The notes below the pieces were generated by a model. It searched no databases and was not told the DNA's origin. It saw only the letters and a program-made list of their open reading frames with translations. A stretch of 45,795 bases of DNA, taken from positions 1 through 45,795 of the forward strand of contig NZ_RJAC01000042.1 of assembly GCF_003999975.1 (NCBI RefSeq). The letters are read 5' to 3'. The translations under genes and the position numbers were made by a program. This stretch comes from Actinoplanes solisilvae. GTDB lineage: Bacteria > Actinomycetota > Actinomycetes > Mycobacteriales > Micromonosporaceae. Shown here in pieces: positions 1-6,840 of this stretch (its first letter is position 1; each line of letters opens with the position of its first letter).

Positions 1-126
1 GCCTTGAAGTCGATCAAGCTGGTCAAGGACGGCACGCTGAAGATCTACGAGGGTGCGCCGCACGGCATCCAGGGCGACTACCAGGAAAAGCTGGACGCCG
101 ACATCCTCGACTGGATCAAGTCCTGA
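1..126 (+). CDS. C-terminal end of an alpha/beta hydrolase (partial)
   Basis: The reading frame is open from the first base and ends with TGA at 124-126, giving 41 residues ending LDADILDWIKS. The segment IYEGAPHGIQGDYQEKLDADILDWIKS has the layout of the C-terminus of non-haem chloroperoxidase-like alpha/beta hydrolases, where the catalytic His lies in a G-x-P-H-G turn followed by an F/Y-x-x-x-L-N-x-D-L-L-x-F/W-I helix. The family assignment rests only on this tail. The nucleophile and acid lie outside the window, so substrate and start are unknown. Confidence 0.65.
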   Translation, partial: ALKSIKLVKDGTLKIYEGAPHGIQGDYQEKLDADILDWIKS

Positions 127-168
127 CCTACTGATCCCGGCCGGGCCCCCCGAGTCCCGCCGTTCGAG

Positions 169-196
169 AACGGGCCGCTGCAATCAGCGGCCCGTT
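169..196 (+). terminator. Perfect 12-bp hairpin after the hydrolase
   Basis: AACGGGCCGCTG and CAGCGGCCCGTT are exact reverse complements separated by the loop CAAT. The hairpin starts 43 bases after the hydrolase stop. There is no T-tract, as is common for hairpin terminators in high-GC actinobacteria. Confidence 0.65.
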
Positions 197-304
197 GCCG
201 TGCCCCCGTTATCCACTCGTGATCTTCGAGCCAGAACTTTCTCGGGTGTGGACGCATCGCACTAAGTGTCAGCAAGACTGAGACACGAAAACGGGGAAGA
301 CATC

Positions 305-889
305 ATGCGTAAGGCCTACCTCACCGCTGCTCTGCTCGGCGCCGCCCTGACCGCGGCCTTCGCGACGCCCGCCCAGGCGAGCTCCACCGCCGTCGCCTAC
401 ACCGTCGCCGACAAGGACGGCAGCGTCGTCGTCTACAAGGCGGCCACCGGCAAGGCCAACCGGATCGTCGTCGCCAGCGGCCCGACGCACTACATCTCGA
501 TCGACGACAAGTTCCCGATCAAGGCCGGTCACGGCTGCAAGGCGGTCAAGGGCGACCGGACCAAGGTGCTCTGCGGCGTCGGCGAGCTCACCGAGCGCGT
601 CCGGGTCAGCACCTTCGACCGCAACGACAGCATCACCAACAAGACCCGGCTCAAGCTGATCGCGTACGCCGGCTCCGGCAACGACACGGTCCGGGGCGCG
701 ACGGCCGGCGATCTCATCTACGGCGAGAGCGGCGCCGACACCGTCTACGGCAACGGCGGCAACGACAAGGTCTACGGCGGTTCCGGCAACGACACGATCT
801 ACGGCGGCGCCGGCAACGACCACCTGATCGGCGGCTCGGGCAAGGACAAGCTGCGCGGCGGATCCGGCACCGACCGCATCGTCGCCTAG
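305..889 (+). CDS. Secreted protein with hemolysin-type (RTX) calcium-binding repeats
   Basis: The product is 194 aa. The chosen ATG at 305 follows a purine-rich GGGGAAGA and begins a classic signal peptide: MRK, a hydrophobic Ala/Leu stretch to about residue 22, then an A-x-A-like cleavage region before SSTAVAY. The last 70 residues carry at least five nonapeptide repeats of the GGxGxDxxx type (GGNDKVYGG, GSGNDTIYGG, GAGNDHLIGG, GSGKDKLRGG, GSGTDRI), which fold as a calcium-stacked beta roll. There is no protease or lipase domain, so it is probably a small exported calcium-binding surface or matrix protein. Two Cys, near residues 79 and 90, could form a disulphide. Function beyond calcium binding is not inferable. 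Confidence 0.85.
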   Translation: MRKAYLTAALLGAALTAAFATPAQASSTAVAYTVADKDGSVVVYKAATGKANRIVVASGPTHYISIDDKFPIKAGHGCKAVKGDRTKVLCGVGELTERVRVSTFDRNDSITNKTRLKLIAYAGSGNDTVRGATAGDLIYGESGADTVYGNGGNDKVYGGSGNDTIYGGAGNDHLIGGSGKDKLRGGSGTDRIVA

Positions 890-892
890 GAC

Positions 893-955
893 GCGGCCGC
901 CGTGGTGGATGGGTCCAAGTAAAACGGGGGGATCCATCCACCACCCGGCGGCCGC
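893..955. terminator. Long bidirectional terminator hairpin between convergent genes
   Basis: Left arm 893-912 and right arm 934-955 pair over 20 bp with one 2-base bulge (GCGGCCGCCGTGGTGGATGG against its complement). The loop contains AAAACGGGGGG. It lies between the stop of the calcium-binding-repeat gene and the stop of the convergent kinase gene, so it can serve both strands. Confidence 0.8.
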
Positions 956-956
956 G

Positions 957-2282
957 CTAGGTCCTGCGCAACGTCCTCAGCACAGCGTCGGTGCGATCCG
1001 CACCGGCGCTGTTCTGCCGAATCTGAAGATAGACCCCCGGCTCGCCGGGCCCGGTCAAAACCACTTCGCTGTACGACACCGCGCCCCCCTCGCAGCCCGT
1101 CCAGCGCTGGACCCGTCCCGTCAGGCCGGCCAGCGTGACCTCACGATCGGGACTCCGCGTGCACCCCGGATGCGACGGAACCTCGGCGCCCGACCCCGGC
1201 ACCAGCCACCGGCTCACCCCGGCGAACATTCCGGGCGACGTCTCGTCCGCAAGGTCGGCGCCCACCTGCAGGCCCGGCTCGGAACCGGCCGGCATGCCCA
1301 CCGCGGCGACGTTCCAGCCGGAGTCCCGCAACTGCCGCGCCCAATCACCCGGAACCGCGACCGACAGAGCCCCCTCGTTGTCGCTGACCCGCACCCAGCC
1401 GTCCGGCGTCCCGCCGACAACGGTCGCGCCGCCGACGTAGACCAGCAGTCCCAACGCCACGACGGTGCCGGCACCACGCCGCAGGACCCGCAGAATCCGG
1501 CTCGGAACGGCGGTGGCAGCCGCCTCCAACGCTTCGGCGAAGGCGGCGGTCGAAGGCCAGCGGCGATCCCGGTCACTGCTCAGCGCCCGCATCACCACCC
1601 GGTCGACGTCGCGCGGAATGCCGGCTCGCAGCCTCGACGGAGCGGCCGTGGCCGCCTTGCCCATCTGCGGGGGAAGACCGGTCAACATCTGGTACGTCAT
1701 CGCGCCGATCGCGTGCACGTCGGCCCGCACGTCCAGACCACCACCGGGAAGGTGCTGCTCGGGCGCCATGTAGCCGGGCGTCCCGGCGACAACCGTGAAG
1801 CCGGACGCGTGCGCGATCTCCTTGGCCAGCCCCAGATCGGCGACGAGCACCCGCTCCGAACCGCGCACCGTGTCGAAGAGAACGTTCGACGGCTTCAGAT
1901 CCCGGTGCAGGACGCCCGACTCGTGCAGCACGCTCACCGCGTGGGCGATGTCGACCGCGTTGCGCAGAGCCGCCCGTACGGGCATCGGGCCGAGCTCGAG
2001 ACGGTCGGCCAGAGTGCCACCGGCGGCGTACGTCATCACCTGATAGGGACGGCCGTCGGGCATCTCCCCGAAATCGTGCACCCGGACCAACCGCTCCGAA
2101 TCGGCGCGGCGCAACACCTGCGCCTCCTGCTCGAACCGGGCCCGCACATCCGGATGATGCGCCCAGTTCTCGGCCAGAATTTTGACGGCGACCATCGACT
2201 CGAGGACTTCGTCCTCAGCGAGCCACACTGTGGCGAAGGCGCCCGAACCGAGCCGCTCGGTGATCCGGTATCGGCCGATCAT
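957..2282 (-). CDS. Membrane Ser/Thr protein kinase (PknB-like) with extracytoplasmic domain
   Basis: The product is 441 aa. The start chosen is the ATG at 2282 (MIGRYRITERLGSG), which places the glycine-rich loop at residues 12-19; a GTG six codons upstream is possible. Kinase landmarks: GSGAFATV, ATP-anchoring K34 in AVKIL, HRDLKPSN with catalytic D128, a DLG in place of the usual DFG, and GTPGYMAPEQ in the activation segment. One transmembrane helix follows the kinase domain (LRRGAGTVVALGLLVYVGGATVVGG), then about 150 residues outside the cell with several Cys. There are no PASTA repeats, so the sensor differs from PknB. It is divergent from an ECF sigma factor 57 bp away, suggesting a shared signalling unit; that link is inference. 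Confidence 0.9.
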   Translation of the reverse strand: MIGRYRITERLGSGAFATVWLAEDEVLESMVAVKILAENWAHHPDVRARFEQEAQVLRRADSERLVRVHDFGEMPDGRPYQVMTYAAGGTLADRLELGPMPVRAALRNAVDIAHAVSVLHESGVLHRDLKPSNVLFDTVRGSERVLVADLGLAKEIAHASGFTVVAGTPGYMAPEQHLPGGGLDVRADVHAIGAMTYQMLTGLPPQMGKAATAAPSRLRAGIPRDVDRVVMRALSSDRDRRWPSTAAFAEALEAAATAVPSRILRVLRRGAGTVVALGLLVYVGGATVVGGTPDGWVRVSDNEGALSVAVPGDWARQLRDSGWNVAAVGMPAGSEPGLQVGADLADETSPGMFAGVSRWLVPGSGAEVPSHPGCTRSPDREVTLAGLTGRVQRWTGCEGGAVSYSEVVLTGPGEPGVYLQIRQNSAGADRTDAVLRTLRRT

Positions 2283-2339
2283 GGTTGGTACTTGCACGCT
2301 CGTATTATCAACGCCGGTGAATCGGGGAACGGGGACGGC
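2283..2339. promoter_or_regulatory. Short divergent promoter region, kinase / sigma factor
   Basis: Only 57 bp separate the start codons of the divergent kinase and sigma genes, so both promoters must overlap here or extend into the opposite gene. TTGCAC at about 2293 is a possible -35 element. No -10 box stands out at the right spacing. GGGGAC just before 2340 is the ribosome-binding site of the sigma gene. Confidence 0.35.
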
Positions 2340-2888
2340 GTGCGCGAAGAAGTTCAGGAAGATTTGGCCCGGCGGGCCGCGGCCGGAGATCGTACGGCGC
2401 TGGAAATGCTGCTGACCGAGATCAGGCCGAGTGTGCTGAGGCGGTGCTCGAGATTCCTGCCCTGCTATCAGGATGCCGAGGAGGCCTGCCAGGACGTGCT
2501 CATGCAGGTGGCCCGCAACATCGGCAGCTTCGAGGGGCGGTCGAAGTTCAGCACCTGGCTGCACGTCATCATCGCCAACGGCTCCCGGCAGACCTACCGG
2601 ACGCTCAAAAGAAGAGCAGCCGAGCAGGGGTACGCCGAGATGCCCGTGGACGTGCCCGACGCGCGCACCACCAGCGTGATCGCCGGATCCCGGCTCGACC
2701 TGCTCGACGCGCTCGAAAAACTCGAGGCGGCCCGGGCCGAGCTCGTCGCGCCGATGGTGCTGCGCGACATCTGCCAGCTCGACTACAAAGAGATCGCGAC
2801 CCACCTGGGTATCCCCGAAGGCACCGTGAAATCGCGGATCCACCAGGCCCGCAGCCAGGTCCGGCAGCACCTGCTGGCCGAGTTCTGA
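2340..2888 (+). CDS. ECF-type RNA polymerase sigma factor
   Basis: The product is 182 aa, usual for ECF (sigma-70 family group 4) factors. The chosen GTG at 2340 follows GGGGAC; the frame upstream is open but is the antisense of the kinase gene. Region 2 spans about residues 25-75 (FLPCYQDAEEACQDVLMQV, then FEGRSKFSTWLHVIIAN), and region 4 is C-terminal with a helix-turn-helix (YKEIATHLGIPEGTVKSRIHQARSQV). No extra C-terminal domain is present. No anti-sigma gene with a ZAS domain is adjacent. The neighbour is instead the divergent membrane kinase, which raises the possibility of control by phosphorylation rather than by a classical anti-sigma factor (inference). Confidence 0.9.
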   Translation: MREEVQEDLARRAAAGDRTALEMLLTEIRPSVLRRCSRFLPCYQDAEEACQDVLMQVARNIGSFEGRSKFSTWLHVIIANGSRQTYRTLKRRAAEQGYAEMPVDVPDARTTSVIAGSRLDLLDALEKLEAARAELVAPMVLRDICQLDYKEIATHLGIPEGTVKSRIHQARSQVRQHLLAEF

Positions 2889-2970
2889 CGGAACCGATAT
2901 CCGGGAGCGCGCGCGGCACGACGGGTGCAATGATTGCGGGACGGCGCAGGGTCGGTAATCTTGCATCCGC

Positions 2971-3015
2971 GGGCCGCTAGCTCAATGGCAGAGCTGTGGA
3001 CTTTTAATCCTCAGG
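2971..3015 (+). pseudogene. 5' half of a tRNA-Lys gene (degenerate att copy)
   Basis: These 45 bases match the first 45 bases of the intact tRNA-Lys at 32436 with two differences, at tRNA positions 27 and 42 of that gene. They include the acceptor 5' strand, D arm and the loop CTTTTAA with anticodon TTT. The 3' half (T arm and acceptor 3' strand) is replaced by unrelated sequence. One change breaks an anticodon-stem pair (T opposite T), so it cannot make a tRNA. See the finding on the conserved flank CTGCGGAAAC. Confidence 0.85.
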
Positions 3016-3051
3016 ATTCTTGCGACACAGATCGCCTTGATGCCGCTTGAC

Positions 3052-3128
3052 CTGCGGAAACGCTATCAACCATTGTCGACATCGGAGCCAGTTCGCTCCT
3101 GTGTCGCTCGCATGTCGATCGGTTGTCG
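3052..3128. repeat. Conserved element-end block CTGCGGAAAC plus TGTCG motifs
   Basis: CTGCGGAAAC at 3052-3061 recurs at 32518-32527, in both cases 36-37 bases after the AGG that ends the shared tRNA-Lys segment. Downstream here are four TGTCG pentamers (3074, 3102, 3113, 3124). The right-hand copy has two (32549, 32559). The arrangement resembles integrase arm-binding repeats beside an att core; that role is inferred. Confidence 0.45.
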
Positions 3129-3599
3129 GTCAGGTCCTGCAGATGCCTGACCTGCAGCGCTGGTAGCAACAGCAAGGAACCGCGGCACCACATCTCGATG
3201 CCCAAGGGGCGCCGGCGGGTAGGAGCAACCTCCACGGCTACCCGCGATGAATGACATAGCGGAGGCGTCACGGCGCTGGTCTTCGTTTATGTCCGCGGCA
3301 TCAACGATATGGTCGTGTTCAGTCTGCTGGACCAGGGCGGGGTCGGTGAACCACTGCTGGAGCAGCTTGCTGGCCTGGACGTTGCTATGTGACTTGCCTC
3401 GGTCGTAGTCCCAGCCTGTGCCCTGGGCCGGTGGCGTGGCCCCGGTGAGAGCGGACAAAAGAATCAGCGCCGTCTGGACATGCTTGCGCTCGTGCGCCTC
3501 GTACGGCCAGGTGAACGCTCGCCGGCAAGGCGACCGGCCCAGGACCGCCTCCAGGCCACAGCCGGCTGAATCCCACAGGTTAGTGCTCTCGTCGCGTGG
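3066..3599 (-). pseudogene. Remnant of an unrecognised protein-coding gene
   Basis: On the minus strand one frame stays open and protein-like from about 3599 to 3066. It reads through LPRDESTNLWDSAGCGLEAVL, then FTWPYEAHERKHVQTALILL, then LTGATPPAQGTGWDYDRGKSH and LLQQWFTDPALVQQTEHDHIVDAA. No start codon with a ribosome-binding site precedes it. Its upstream end runs straight into the nitrilase remnant in another frame, so it looks like a 5'-truncated gene fused to a second broken gene. I do not recognise the family. The last 40 codons before 3066 look less protein-like. Confidence 0.4.
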
Positions 3600-3945
3600 C
3601 AGTCGGAAACCGGATAGCCGTCGCCCGGGGTGAACAGTGTCCGCCGGCGATGACCAGGCGCCGTGTTGTAGTACCGGTGGTTGTGTCGTTCGATGATGCC
3701 CATCACCAGCAACTGACGCACTGCGGCCAGCCGCGCCAGGACCGCGGCGAACTGGGCGACTTCACCTCCAGCAAATGGGTCTGCATATGCTGGTCGGTGA
3801 CCAGGTAGCCCTGCAGGAAGCACTCCGGGAACAGCAGCAGATCGAGCCCTGCCGCGTCCGCCTGCCCAGCGAAGTCGCACACGACGCGTATTGCCGCAAC
3901 CACATCACCGAGAATCTCCGGCGTCTGGCACGCACCGATCAGCAT
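3600..3945 (-). pseudogene. Broken carbon-nitrogen hydrolase (nitrilase superfamily)
   Basis: From an ATG at 3945 the minus strand encodes MLIGACQTPEILGDV and then LDLLLFPECFLQGYLV, the nitrilase N-terminus with the FPE segment that carries the catalytic Glu. Near 3770 the match jumps frame to VLARLAAVRQLLVMGIIER and YYNTA, a hallmark strand of the family, then shortly LFTPGDGYPVSDCH. A stretch of about 20 residues is missing between YYNTA and LFTPGDG, and the catalytic Lys and Cys segments are absent. Two lesions plus loss of the C-terminal half make it a pseudogene. Confidence 0.7.
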
Positions 3946-4103
3946 CAAGCGAACCTTTCGGCCGCAAAAGCATCCGTCGGCAGGCTCAGCCGCACAGGTC
4001 GGCCCCCAGTTAGAGTCACCACAGCTCACGCGTCCACCAACGGGTGGTTGACCAAAGCAATTCCGGTGGTGAAGCCCGCGGCCGTGGGTTACCGTAGCCA
4101 TCC

Positions 4104-5231
4104 GTGGTGAGACAGGTGTTCGACAGACCGGCGACCCGACGTGATTGGGCCCTGACCGCATCGGAGCCGACCGTCACGTGGTTCACGGAGGTCACCCGGC
4201 CGGCAGCGGCCGAGGGCCGCCGCATCGTTAATGAGCTTTACCAGTGGTTCCCCGATGTCAGCGGCCGGTTACGGGCCGATCTTCGCTCCACCGACAATCG
4301 GCGTCTCCTCTCGGCGCTCGACGAGTTGTACGTGCACGAGCAGCTACGCCAGCGATACCACCTCGCCTATGAGGAGGGCGTCAAGACTCGCCCGGACTTC
4401 CGTCTCTACAGCGGGCCGGAGTACGTCGGGACGGTCGAGGTGCTAACCCTGTTCGAGCGCGACGACTGGGGAAAGGAAGCCCGCCGAAACGCCTGGCTCG
4501 AAGACGAGATCAACCGGCTCGTCCCTCTCACCACTCACTCGCTCTCGTTCGACGTGCACCGCTGGGATAGCACACCCAACGTCAAGCACCTCACCCGATG
4601 GCTGCGCTCCATCCTGGAGGCGTTGCGGCAGGATCCCGACCACCTCGACCATGACGCGACCGGCACCCCCGAACGCGTGTACGTCGGCAGGAGCACCGAC
4701 ATCGCCTTCCAGTTCTACCCACTGCGTCGCGACCGGCGACCCGCTGACGGCGGAGCCTCAGTTATCGGCGGGCCCGTCACCGGTGGCTTCATCGATGCCG
4801 CAATCCGGCTGCGGGACCGTCTCGATGTGAAGGCCGGCAAATATGAGCTCGACGACAAGCCGTTCGCTCTGGTGGTCGGCATCCGCGACTCGTGGTGCAG
4901 CGTCGAAGAGGTTCACGAGGCACTGGTCGGCACGCCGGCCGTGGTCATTGCCACTGGCCAAGCCACCAGGCGCGGTGACGGCTTCTTCGGCGTCGGCCGC
5001 AAACACCCGTCCGGCAAGCGCACGCAGGTGTCGTCGGTGTTTTCACTGCACGAATGGTTCCCCGGTGGCCCCTACCAACCGCGAACCACTCGGTTCGACA
5101 ACCCCTTCGCCGCCCACGGCTTCCCGCTCGATGCCCTGGCGTTCCAGGGACATTGGGGCGTCCGACACCGCAACGACAAGCGGGTCCTGGCCGATTGGCT
5201 GAGCCAGCCGACCGCCATGATCGCCGCGTAG
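4104..5231 (+). CDS. Uncharacterised protein, possible nuclease-like fold
   Basis: The product is 375 aa, with GTG start at 4104; no strong ribosome-binding site is visible. I do not recognise a named family. Around residues 96-112 the sequence TRPDFRLYSGPEYVGTVEVL resembles the PD...(D/E)-x-K core strand pair of restriction-endonuclease-like folds, but Leu replaces the catalytic Lys, so activity is doubtful. There is no signal peptide or membrane helix. The DUF4238 gene follows after 15 bp on the same strand, so the two are probably co-transcribed. They sit in a decayed, IS-bearing accessory stretch, which suggests a mobile two-gene cassette. Confidence 0.7.
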   Translation: MVRQVFDRPATRRDWALTASEPTVTWFTEVTRPAAAEGRRIVNELYQWFPDVSGRLRADLRSTDNRRLLSALDELYVHEQLRQRYHLAYEEGVKTRPDFRLYSGPEYVGTVEVLTLFERDDWGKEARRNAWLEDEINRLVPLTTHSLSFDVHRWDSTPNVKHLTRWLRSILEALRQDPDHLDHDATGTPERVYVGRSTDIAFQFYPLRRDRRPADGGASVIGGPVTGGFIDAAIRLRDRLDVKAGKYELDDKPFALVVGIRDSWCSVEEVHEALVGTPAVVIATGQATRRGDGFFGVGRKHPSGKRTQVSSVFSLHEWFPGGPYQPRTTRFDNPFAAHGFPLDALAFQGHWGVRHRNDKRVLADWLSQPTAMIAA

Positions 5232-5246
5232 AGACCAGGTACTGCC

Positions 5247-6311
5247 GTGCATACCAATGCCACGAACACTCGCGACCACCACGTGCCGCGCATGTACCTG
5301 CGCCGATTCGCTCGCCACCGGCCCGGCGGAGCGCAACTGGTCGCCATGAGCCCCGACCTCAAGGTCCGGTTCCCGGCCTCAGTCAATGACGTGGCCGTCG
5401 AGCGCGGCTTTTACTGGGGCAGCGACGTTGACGGCGTACCGCACCACCACTTGGAGAAGTTCTTCACCGCGCTCGAGGCCGACGCGGCAACGGCTTTCCG
5501 AAAGATCCTCGACACCGGCACGCTGCCGTCCGAGGACGCAGTTCCTCCGTGGCCGCCGCGCACGGCCACGCGGCACTCCATCTCGTGGTGGATCGCCGCT
5601 CAGATCCTGCGCACCCTGCGGCAGCGCACCCGCCTAGACCTCGCCAACAGCGATGCTGCGTCGCCGGCCGCGAAGCACATCGACCTTCCCCGCCCGTTCG
5701 TCAGCGCCAACCGGCACATCGCATACATCGCCGAGATGATCGCCGGACTCGCCGCCGCCATCTTCTACCGCCCCTGGGGCGTCGGTTTCAGCGACTACTG
5801 CCTGCTGACCGGCGACGTCCCAGTACTGGTGCTCAACGGTCAGGATCACTCCGACCAGCGCCGCGCCGCGCAGTTCTGGGACATCTACATGCCGATGGAT
5901 CCGCACCGCTGCCTCTACCTGCCCGGTCTCGGATCGACCAGTGAACGAACGATCCGCAGCGACCACCGCTTCAAGCTGCATCCTGGTCACGTACTCGGCC
6001 TCAACTCGATGGTCATCGACACAGCGGTCCGCCACGTGTTCTTCCACCCCGAGCATGACCCCTCCGCGCATGCTGAGCCCGCCGTCCGCACCGCCGGTGA
6101 GCTCCCGCAAATGCTGCTGAGCTACGACCTGCTGGACGATGACCACGGAGTGGAACGACGCTGGCTGGACCAGCACCCCGAGCCACGCGCCGCGATAACC
6201 TCGCCGACTCGCGACGAAGACGCGCGAGCCATCGTCACCGCGATGTCCAACGAGATGGACCGGCGGCAACAACGCTTCGGCCCAGCCAGCGGCGAACGAC
6301 ATGGTGACTGA
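5247..6311 (+). CDS. DUF4238 domain-containing protein
   Basis: The product is 354 aa, GTG start at 5247. The N-terminus carries the signature of DUF4238, DHHVPRMYLRRFA at residues 10-22 (H-H-x-x-P-x-x-Y-L-x-x-F), followed by LVAMSPDLKVRFPASVNDVAVERGFYW. The middle region has WWIAAQILRTLRQRTR, typical of the family, and a later segment VLTGDVPVLV-like (CLLTGDVPVLVLN) also fits. Biochemical function of DUF4238 is unknown to me. The gene begins 15 bp after the preceding gene and probably forms an operon with it. It is soluble and has no obvious catalytic triad that can be named from sequence alone. Confidence 0.8.
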   Translation: MHTNATNTRDHHVPRMYLRRFARHRPGGAQLVAMSPDLKVRFPASVNDVAVERGFYWGSDVDGVPHHHLEKFFTALEADAATAFRKILDTGTLPSEDAVPPWPPRTATRHSISWWIAAQILRTLRQRTRLDLANSDAASPAAKHIDLPRPFVSANRHIAYIAEMIAGLAAAIFYRPWGVGFSDYCLLTGDVPVLVLNGQDHSDQRRAAQFWDIYMPMDPHRCLYLPGLGSTSERTIRSDHRFKLHPGHVLGLNSMVIDTAVRHVFFHPEHDPSAHAEPAVRTAGELPQMLLSYDLLDDDHGVERRWLDQHPEPRAAITSPTRDEDARAIVTAMSNEMDRRQQRFGPASGERHGD

Positions 6312-6840
6312 CGACATCGTGCCTGGTGAGGGTGGCATTGTCGTAGTGCTCGGGAGCCGGTGTGATGTCGGCGCGGCTTTTGCGACTGTAGACGGCGCCG
6401 GAGGACAACCCCGCGACGCGGCCACTGGACTCATCGAGCGTCCGGAAGGCCGGTCAGCCAGGAAACCGCAACGGCACGGCTCGCGACGCCCTTCTGCTGC
6501 GCCTGCATACCGAGAACGCCTGGCGTCGCGGTGGGGACCCTCGCCCTCTACCTCCGTGACGCCGACCCGTAATACGGCCATGTCTTGCTCTGCGAAATGG
6601 TGCGATGCCACCTGTCGGCGTACGTCTTCGAGTGTAGATCCCCGTACCCCACCGAGCACAGGGCGATATTGACATCTGCGGATGAAGCCACAGGTTCGCA
6701 ACGGAGCCGGCTCAGCTACGGTCGACCACAGTCAGTCACTTTGATCGTCTTCGCAGCGCCCGGATCTGCCGAGTAGAGGACACTGACCGGGACTTTGTGG
6801 ATGTAGTCTGTGACGGCCAACGTGATAGATGGGAGCCGGA
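6312..6840. other. Gap with no confident gene
   Basis: An ATG at 6301, inside the end of the DUF4238 gene, opens a plus frame that looks protein-like for about 45 codons (MVTDDIVPGEGGIVVVLGSRC) and then becomes Arg/Ser-rich noise, so it may be a broken third gene. On the minus strand around 6560-6640 a short segment (VASHHFAEQDMAVLRVGVTE) also looks coding but has no start or end. Base composition drops towards 6830, where the AT-richer ATPase gene begins. GGGAG at 6832-6836 is the ribosome-binding site of that gene. Confidence 0.4.

Noticed and set aside
909..2888. Plus-strand frame of 659 codons ending with the sigma factor
   Set aside because: The first 477 codons are the antisense of the kinase gene and Arg/Pro-rich; only the part from 2340 matches ECF sigma factors.
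957..2966. Long minus-strand frame extending the kinase by 228 residues at its N-terminus
   Set aside because: The extension is the antisense of the sigma-factor gene; the kinase glycine loop starts naturally at the ATG at 2282.
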